NCBI GenBank assembly: GCA_947170725.1
Contig: CAMVUM010000020.1
Coordinates: 1 to 57,165, forward strand
Source of the DNA: an uncultured Prevotella sp.
GTDB lineage: Bacteria > Bacteroidota > Bacteroidia > Bacteroidales > Bacteroidaceae
Length of the DNA: 57,165 nucleotides
Direction: 5' to 3'
Positions 51,292-57,165 of this stretch are shown one piece after another. The notes under the pieces were generated by a model. The model was not told where the DNA came from and made no database searches. It worked only from the letters and a program-made list of their open reading frames with translations. Each line of letters starts with the position of its first letter. Position 1 is the first letter of the stretch. Position numbers and translations under genes: made by a program.

Positions 51292-53853
51292 TTATCCGCA
51301 GCGTGATGCGCCGCAGTTCTTGCACGTCAGACAGCCCTCCTGATAGACGAGGCTTTCCTGTCCGCAGACCGGACATTTCTGTCCCTTGGCCTCCGTACCG
51401 TCCACTATATACTTTTTCAGGGCGCGCTCAACACCGTTCTTCCACGTGTTGATGCTCTCGCTTTTGAGTTGAAGCGAGCTGACGAGTTTGATTACATGGT
51501 CTATGGGCATCCGGTAGCGCAGCACGCCGCTGATGAGCTTCGCGTAGTTCCAGTATTCGGGATTGAACTTCTCGCTGAGTCCTTCGACCGTCGTCTTATA
51601 GCCGCGCTTGTTCTCAAACTGGAAGTCATAGCGGTGGCGTCCGTCCTCACCAGTGTTCTTGATGATTTTTCCCTTAGTCACGGTCTTGGGCAGCACGATT
51701 CCTTCCTCGTCGTCCTGAAGACCGGTGAAAATCTCGTAGGGATAGCCGTGGAGCAGTCCCACGAACGCAACCCATTTCTCCTTATTGTTTTGGAAGCGCA
51801 CCACGTCACACTCCAGTTCCTTGGGTCTGACCTCCGTCACTTCGGGATGTTTGCACGGGATGCGTGTATCGGCTTTCGAATCCTCTTTCTTCTTGTCTTT
51901 CTTTGAGACGGAAATCATCACGCCCGAGCGGCTTCCGTCGCGGTAGATGGTGCATCCTTTGCATCCAGAGCGCCATGCCTCGACGTAGAGACGGTTTACC
52001 AGCGCCTCGTCGACGTCGTTCGGGAGATTGACCGTGACGCTGATGGAGTGGTCCACCCACTTCTGTATCGCGCCCTGCATCCTGACCTTCATGAGCCAGT
52101 CAACGTCGTTGGCCGTCGCTTTGTAATAAGGTGAGCGTGCCACGAGCTCGTTGATTTCCTCCTGCGTATATTTCTTCCGGGTGTCAATGCCGTTGGCTTC
52201 CATCCATGTGAGGAACTTGTGGTGGTAGACGATATATTCCTCGAAGGAGTCGCCCACCTCGTCAACGAAGTCGACATGGACCGACGTGTCGCCCGGATTG
52301 ACCTTGCGGCGGCGCTTGTAGACGGGCATGAAGACGGGTTCTATGCCGCTCGTTGTCTGCGTCATGAGGCTCGTTGTTCCTGTAGGGGCAATCGTCAGAC
52401 AGGCGATATTGCGGCGTCCGTGGCGCGCCATGTCCTCATAAAGTTGCGGGTCGGCCTCCTTGAGGCGTTGTATGAACGGGTTGGCGGCTTCGCGGGCAGT
52501 GTCGTAGACCTCGAAAGCTCCGCGTTCGACGGCCATGCGGACGGACGAGCCGTAGGCAGCCAGGGCCAGACAGCGGTGAACCTCAACGGAGAGGTCCGTC
52601 GCCTCCTGCGTTCCGTAGCGCAGTCCGATGGCTGCTATCATGTCGCCTTCGGCCGTTATGCCGACGCCGGTGCGGCGTCCCATGCTGCTCTTGCGCTTGA
52701 TTTTCTCCCAAAGATGACGCTCGGCACCCTTTACCTCGTCGCTCTGCGGGTCTTCGCCGATTTTCTCCATGATGCGGTCTATCTTCTCCAGCTCCAGGTC
52801 GACGATGTCGTCCATGATACGCTGTGCGGCAGCCACATGGCGGCGGAAGAGGTCGAAGTCGAAACGGGCTTCCGGTGTGAACGGGTTTACGACGTATGAA
52901 TAGAGATTGATGGACAGCAGACGGCACGAGTCATACGGACACAGCGGAATCTCACCGCACGGATTGGTGGACACCGTCCGGAAACCGAGGTCGGCATAGC
53001 AGTCGGGTATGCTCTCGCGGAGTATGGTGTCCCAGAAGAGCACGCCAGGTTCGGCGCTGCGCCATGCGTTGTGGACAATCTTCTCCCAAAGCGCCTTGGC
53101 GTCAATATCTTTCTGATAGCTTGGCGTATCGCTGTCGATGGGAAACTTCTGCGTGTAGGTTCGGCCTCCGACGGCAGCTTCCATGAACTCGTCGTCGAGT
53201 TTGACCGACACATTGGCTCCGGTCACCTTGCCCTCGGTCATCTTGGCGTCGATGAACGCTTCGCTGTCGGGATGCTTTATGCTGACGGAGAGCATCAGTG
53301 CTCCGCGGCGTCCGTCCTGTGCAACCTCACGTGTGGAGTTGCTGTAGCGCTCCATGAACGGCACGAGGCCGGTAGAGGTCAGGGCCGAGTTGTTGACGGG
53401 CGAGCCTTTCGGACGTATATGGCTCAGGTCGTGGCCCACACCTCCGCGGCGTTTCATGAGTTGCACTTGCTCTTCGTCAATGCGCATGATGGCTCCGTAG
53501 GAATCGGCATTGCCTTCGAGGCCGATGACGAAGCAGTTGCTCAACGAAGCCACCTGATGGTCGTTTCCGATGCCGGTCATAGGGCTTCCGGCGGGTATTA
53601 TATAGCGGAAGTGGTCCAGCAGCTCGAAAACCTGTGCGGCTGTCATCGGATTTGGATATTTCTGCTCGATACGCTCTATTTCGCGTGCTATGCGCCAGTG
53701 CATGTCTTCGGGTGATTTCTCATAGATGTTCCCGAAACTGTCTTTCATGGCGTATTTGTTCACCCATACGCGGGCGGCCAGTTCATCACCGTTGAAATAT
53801 GCGAGTGAGGCCTCAAAAGCCTCATCATACGAATAAGTTTTTTTGTTGTCCAT
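51292..53853 (-). CDS. nrdJ: Adenosylcobalamin-dependent (class II) ribonucleotide reductase
   Basis: NrdJ reduces ribonucleotides using a cobalamin-derived radical, with or without oxygen. The 853-residue protein has RRGGVGHDLSHIRPKGSPVN, STNPCGEIPLCPYDSCRLL with the active-site Cys/Glu (about residue 297), ACLTIAPTGTTSLMTQTTSG, and a Cys-rich C-terminus (CPVCGQESLV, CLTCKNCG) that can reload the active-site disulfide or bind zinc. No B12 riboswitch is visible, as the promoter box (53877-53884) is only 24 bp before the start. Its use implies cobalamin supply or uptake. Confidence 0.96.
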   Translation of the reverse strand: MDNKKTYSYDEAFEASLAYFNGDELAARVWVNKYAMKDSFGNIYEKSPEDMHWRIAREIERIEQKYPNPMTAAQVFELLDHFRYIIPAGSPMTGIGNDHQVASLSNCFVIGLEGNADSYGAIMRIDEEQVQLMKRRGGVGHDLSHIRPKGSPVNNSALTSTGLVPFMERYSNSTREVAQDGRRGALMLSVSIKHPDSEAFIDAKMTEGKVTGANVSVKLDDEFMEAAVGGRTYTQKFPIDSDTPSYQKDIDAKALWEKIVHNAWRSAEPGVLFWDTILRESIPDCYADLGFRTVSTNPCGEIPLCPYDSCRLLSINLYSYVVNPFTPEARFDFDLFRRHVAAAQRIMDDIVDLELEKIDRIMEKIGEDPQSDEVKGAERHLWEKIKRKSSMGRRTGVGITAEGDMIAAIGLRYGTQEATDLSVEVHRCLALAAYGSSVRMAVERGAFEVYDTAREAANPFIQRLKEADPQLYEDMARHGRRNIACLTIAPTGTTSLMTQTTSGIEPVFMPVYKRRRKVNPGDTSVHVDFVDEVGDSFEEYIVYHHKFLTWMEANGIDTRKKYTQEEINELVARSPYYKATANDVDWLMKVRMQGAIQKWVDHSISVTVNLPNDVDEALVNRLYVEAWRSGCKGCTIYRDGSRSGVMISVSKKDKKKEDSKADTRIPCKHPEVTEVRPKELECDVVRFQNNKEKWVAFVGLLHGYPYEIFTGLQDDEEGIVLPKTVTKGKIIKNTGEDGRHRYDFQFENKRGYKTTVEGLSEKFNPEYWNYAKLISGVLRYRMPIDHVIKLVSSLQLKSESINTWKNGVERALKKYIVDGTEAKGQKCPVCGQESLVYQEGCLTCKNCGASRCG

Positions 53854-53876
53854 TGTTCTGTCTGTGAAATCGGACG

Positions 53877-53884
53877 CAAAGGTA
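53877..53884 (-). promoter_or_regulatory. Promoter -7 box of nrdJ-folB
   Basis: The minus strand reads TACCTTTG, 24 bp before the nrdJ ATG. Confidence 0.7.
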
Positions 53885-54018
53885 AGAACATTATTTCATA
53901 TAGCAAAACAAGTTAGTCAACAGAATTAGTCTAAATGTCTTGCGGATTTATTTTTTTGAGGGATTCAAGTTCCCTCATTTCCGTAGTGTAGAGGTGGAAT
54001 TGACAGTGTTTTTTTTAT

Positions 54019-54192
54019 GTGCGTGACTATTCGGCTATTTGTCTAATTGGAATCCGACTCTTTGTATGGCTGCCTCCGATGCGGCCGCTCAAATGTATGC
54101 CGCCAACCTACATTGCGGCTGCACCGGGGACAGCCATACATGGATGATGAATCCGTTATACAGGTCACGATTGCCGAAAAGTTAATGATGTG
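54019..54192. mobile_element. Second MITE-like element, diverged relative of 4260-4459
   Basis: The left end GTGACTATTCGGCTAT (from 54023) and the complement of the right end (AACTTTTCGGCAAT, 54170-54183) are inverted repeats, both carrying G where the copy at 4269 carries A. Flanks share ATGTGC (54018-54023 area and 54187-54192), a possible degraded target duplication. The interior forms a long hairpin starting GTATGGCTG/CAGCCATAC with a different sequence from the first copy, but CGTTATACA near the right end is common to both. It lies in the 450 bp gap between nrdJ and the receptor gene. The remainder of that gap holds only a short GAGGGA/TCCCTC stem at about 53959-53977 and the unidentified receptor promoter. 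Confidence 0.6.
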
Positions 54193-54303
54193 CTTACGGT
54201 TTGTTAACAAAATTTAAAATCGGGGGGGGTGAAACTTATTTGTCGTTATAATCGTCTTTAATATAGCTTCTAAAAGCGTGAATATAACAAATTCTAAACG
54301 TAT

Positions 54304-56835
54304 ATGAAAAGAAAGATTACGATTATGCTGAGTGTGCTCTCTGTCGCACTCACGGCGTGGGCGCAGAACGACAAGGCAACGGTGCTGACCGTGAGCGGAA
54401 CCGTGGCCGACTCACTCACACATGAAGGAGAACCCTACGCCACCGTGCGCATCATGAGGACTGACACCGCCGGAACAGTGTTGAAGACGGTGCTGACCGA
54501 CGGCTCGGGGCGCTTCTCGATGCGCCTTGAGGAGAGGGGAGAGATGATTGTGTCGGTCAGCTCCATGGGGCACGGCATGCTGACACAGCGGTTCACCGCC
54601 GCCGATGGCGTCAGGACCGTTCCTCTGGACACGCTCTTTCTTGCCGCCGGCGGTCACGAACTCCAGCAGGTGGTCGTGAAGGCGCAAAAGCCGCTGGTCA
54701 AGGCCGACATCGACAAGATTGCCTACAGCATTGAAGACGACCCTGACTCACATACAAACTCCGTTCTGGAGATGCTCCGCAAGGTGCCGATGGTCACCGT
54801 CGACGGAGAAGACAATATCAAGGTCAACGGGAAGTCGTCGTTCAAGGTCTATGTCAACGGACGTCCCAACAAGATGATGAGTGACAATCCGAAGGATGTC
54901 CTGAAAAGCCTGCCGGCCAACACGGTCAAGCGCATAGAGGTCATCACCAATCCCGGGCCTAAATATGACGCCGAAGGTGTGGGCGGCGTCATCAACATCA
55001 TCACCACAGAGGGTCGCGGACTGGAGGGATATACCGTCACCATGAGCGGCGAAGGGTTCAATCTCGGAAGCAGCGCGGGAGTTTTCGGAACCATCAAGAA
55101 AGGCGGACTGACCGTCAGTGCGCGCTACAACTTTGCCCATATCTCAAAAGACGGCATCAGAAACGGCAGCACAATGAAGGCACTCGGCAATCTGACGGAG
55201 GCTTCTTCGGACATTGTCTCGGAAACAGAAAATGATGTCCGCGTGAAATTCCATTCGGCGGCGATGGAGGCCAGCTATGAGATTGACACGCTGAGGCTCG
55301 TTTCGGCCGAGTTCTCTATGTGGGGAAACAACTTACGCTACAATGCCGTCAATACCGCTTCGGCCACATCGCCCCTGACCGGTGCCGGACTTTATTCCTA
55401 CGGTCAGATGAACAGGTCGGCGGATTCCTATTTCTCCATAAACGGCGGTGTGGACTATCAGCGTTCATTTGCCGGCGTGAAGGACCGCATGCTGACGGTG
55501 TCGTACAGGCTGAGCACGACACCGTCGGAGTCGGACATTAAGGTCGACTACGTGAACATGAAGACAACGTCGGACTGGCAGGATTTCACGGATGCCCTGC
55601 GCAATCAGTGGACGGACGGCAGTCATGGCACGACGGAACACACGGCGCAGGCCGACTTCACCACGCCCATAGCCCGGATCCATACGCTGGAGACAGGCGT
55701 GAAGTATATCTATCGCAACAATCGCTCGGAGGACGACCGCTATGAACGGGCCGTAGGGACGGAGGAAGCGTTTGAGCCCGACGTAGACCACAGTTCCCAC
55801 TACCGCCACCGCAACGACATTGTGGCTGCCTACGCCGGCTACGGACTGAACGTCGGCCGCTGGTCGGGACGGCTCGGCCTGCGCTATGAGCACACGACAC
55901 AGAAGGTCAGCTATCTGCTGGGCCGCGGCTCTGACTTCCGGAAGGATTTCGACGACCTTGTTCCCTCTGGCTCTATAGGATATAAACTGACCGACATGCA
56001 GAATCTGCGGCTGGGATATAACATGCGTATCTATCGCCCGGGCATAAGCTATCTCAATCCCTATTTTGACGACAAGAACCCCATGGCCATCTCTCAGGGC
56101 AATCCGGATCTGGTCTCGGAGAAAACCCATTCGCTCAACTTGACATACAGCAATTTCACGCAGAAGGTGAACATGAACCTGTCCGCCGGCTATTCGTTCG
56201 CCAACAACAGCATTGAGAGCTTCTCGGAGATGGTCGAGGACGTGACGCTCGTTCCGCTCGGACTTCAGAATCCTACGGGAAAGAACGTGATGTACACGAC
56301 CTACCGCAACATCGGACATACACGCAGTGTGGACCTCAGCGCATACTTCAACTGGAACGTGACGTCGGCACTGCGCGTCTATGCCAACCTCTCGGGAAGC
56401 TATTCCTACTATGATGACGGCCACGGACTGAGGAACGACGGCTGGAATATGTTCACTTACGGCGGCACACAACTGTCCCTGCCGAAGGACTGGCGCTTCA
56501 GCTTCAACATATTCTATATGACTTCGCCAGTCTCTCTTCAGGGAAAGACCGGCGAATGGCTGAACTACGGAATGAACGTGAGCAAGAGTTTCTTGAAAAA
56601 GCGGCTGACCGTTTCGGCCTTTGCCCAGAACCCTTTCAAGGAATGTTGGCGTAACAGCTCGTTCGTCGAGACTCCTACGTTCCGCTCGGAAAACTGGTCT
56701 ATGAACCCGGTGCGTCGCTATGGCGTCAGTGTCAGTTTCCGGATTGGCGAACTGTCGGCCGGAGTGAAGAAGGCGGAACGCTCAATCAGCAATGATGATG
56801 TGAAGAGTGGGGGAGAGAAGAAATCTTCCTTTTAG
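54304..56835 (+). CDS. TonB-dependent-receptor-like outer-membrane beta-barrel protein
   Basis: An 843-residue outer-membrane protein with signal peptide (ends TAWAQ), a CarboxypepD_reg-like beta-sandwich (about residues 30-115; VSGTVADSLTHEGEPYATV), a plug domain (EMLRKVPMVTVDGEDNIKVN, then YDAEGVGGVINIIT) and a large barrel of the OMP_b-brl_3 type. It may import a nutrient or act in outer-membrane assembly. I see no SusD-like partner or anti-sigma gene next to it, so the ligand is unknown. The C-terminus (SGGEKKSSF) is charged rather than ending on a barrel strand. Confidence 0.88.
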   Translation: MKRKITIMLSVLSVALTAWAQNDKATVLTVSGTVADSLTHEGEPYATVRIMRTDTAGTVLKTVLTDGSGRFSMRLEERGEMIVSVSSMGHGMLTQRFTAADGVRTVPLDTLFLAAGGHELQQVVVKAQKPLVKADIDKIAYSIEDDPDSHTNSVLEMLRKVPMVTVDGEDNIKVNGKSSFKVYVNGRPNKMMSDNPKDVLKSLPANTVKRIEVITNPGPKYDAEGVGGVINIITTEGRGLEGYTVTMSGEGFNLGSSAGVFGTIKKGGLTVSARYNFAHISKDGIRNGSTMKALGNLTEASSDIVSETENDVRVKFHSAAMEASYEIDTLRLVSAEFSMWGNNLRYNAVNTASATSPLTGAGLYSYGQMNRSADSYFSINGGVDYQRSFAGVKDRMLTVSYRLSTTPSESDIKVDYVNMKTTSDWQDFTDALRNQWTDGSHGTTEHTAQADFTTPIARIHTLETGVKYIYRNNRSEDDRYERAVGTEEAFEPDVDHSSHYRHRNDIVAAYAGYGLNVGRWSGRLGLRYEHTTQKVSYLLGRGSDFRKDFDDLVPSGSIGYKLTDMQNLRLGYNMRIYRPGISYLNPYFDDKNPMAISQGNPDLVSEKTHSLNLTYSNFTQKVNMNLSAGYSFANNSIESFSEMVEDVTLVPLGLQNPTGKNVMYTTYRNIGHTRSVDLSAYFNWNVTSALRVYANLSGSYSYYDDGHGLRNDGWNMFTYGGTQLSLPKDWRFSFNIFYMTSPVSLQGKTGEWLNYGMNVSKSFLKKRLTVSAFAQNPFKECWRNSSFVETPTFRSENWSMNPVRRYGVSVSFRIGELSAGVKKAERSISNDDVKSGGEKKSSF

Positions 56836-57165
56836 TTAAGAGTGATTTCAGTTCAGAGTTCAGAGTGATGAGTGAAGAGGTATGATTACTTTTAGTTCAG
56901 AGTTCAGAGTGATGAGTGAAGAGGTATGATTACTTTTAGTTAAGAGTGATGAGTGAAGAGGTATGATTACCGTGCAAGCCAAAGGACATTATCCACAATT
57001 ATACCTCTTCACTCATCCCTCTTAACTGAACTCAGAACTTTTACTTCTTAGTTAATGATGTAAGAGTGATAAGGTATGACTATTGTGTATAATGTCCTTT
57101 GGCTTGCACGGTAATCATACCTCATCACTCATCACTCATCACTCTTAACTAAAAGTAATCATACC
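56836..57165. repeat. Tandem and inverted copies of the GGTATGATTAC repeat family
   Basis: After the receptor stop come three tandem units containing TTCAGAG..GTGATGAGTGAAGAGG and GGTATGATTAC (about 47 bp, then shorter). A 42 bp inverted repeat follows: 56958-56999 and 57082-57123 (GAGGTATGATTACCGTGCAA and complement) match with one difference. The loop contains more TTCACTC-type strings. TTATCCACA at 56989-56997 looks like a DnaA box but is part of the repeat, and its mirror copy differs at one base. The array runs off the window. Confidence 0.85.

Noticed and set aside
53854..54303. Cobalamin riboswitch ahead of the B12-dependent reductase
   Set aside because: The nrdJ promoter box is only 24 bp before the start and no B12-box-like sequence or suitable leader is present.
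56989..56997. TTATCCACA as a DnaA box and possible origin
   Set aside because: It is a single site inside an inverted repeat whose mirror copy differs at one base, with no cluster and no AT-rich unwinding region identified.

Overview
The window looks like a chromosomal piece of a Bacteroidales bacterium, most likely Prevotellaceae or a close relative. The evidence is the promoter form (TAnnTTTG at -7, seen upstream of about twenty genes), two fusions typical of the phylum (fucokinase/GDP-fucose pyrophosphorylase and MurF-alanine racemase), and conserved neighbourhoods such as ftsX-DUF3098-uppP-truB-queA and DUF1599-DoxX-tpiA-SPOR-folE. I recognise 41 protein genes. I found no rRNA, tRNA, CRISPR array, transposase, prophage or plasmid genes. 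The species assignment is inference.

Layout. 1-4210: minus-strand operon ftsX, DUF3098, uppP, truB, queA, ending in a 44-45 bp tandem repeat. 4268-4460: a small inverted-repeat element with a target duplication. 4711-6474: radical SAM protein converging on an LpxA-type acyltransferase. 6573-12409: three-gene RND efflux operon. 12723-15173: CCA-type tRNA nucleotidyltransferase and a small lipoprotein. 15341-20395: DUF1599, DoxX, tpiA, SPOR, folE and a membrane protein. 20570-24415: rpsO, typA, luxS, mtnN. 24548-30791: YfhO, a FucP-like sugar transporter and three small envelope proteins. 31967-41122: fkp, GSCFA, murF-alr, an ExuT-like transporter and a nitroreductase. 41251-46354: a thioredoxin/propeller-like protein, a membrane TPR-HTH regulator and a BASS transporter. 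46508-53853: dnaA, MCE protein, amidase, folB, nrdJ. 54304-56835: an outer-membrane receptor, followed by repeats to the window end.

Most genes are housekeeping: envelope biogenesis (uppP, murF-alr, amidase, mlaD-like, lpxA-like), tRNA modification and maturation (queA, truB, cca), folate synthesis (folE, folB), replication (dnaA, nrdJ) and the activated methyl cycle (mtnN-luxS). The accessory signals are fucose salvage (FucP plus Fkp), multidrug efflux, and the 41-46 kb cluster of membrane regulator, secreted protein and transporter.

The least ordinary material is noncoding. Two repeats of exactly 393 bp (31286-31678 and 43331-43723) share both ends and most of the right half but carry different GC-rich palindromic cores. 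A second pair of smaller elements (4268-4460 and 54019-54192) has the same design, with terminal inverted repeats and, in one copy, a 9 bp target duplication. A third interspersed family, marked by GGTATGATTAC and strings of TTCACTC, occurs at several loci and appears to have been incorporated into the ends of two coding genes. These look like mobile or hairpin-forming elements without their own protein and are the best candidates for something undescribed.
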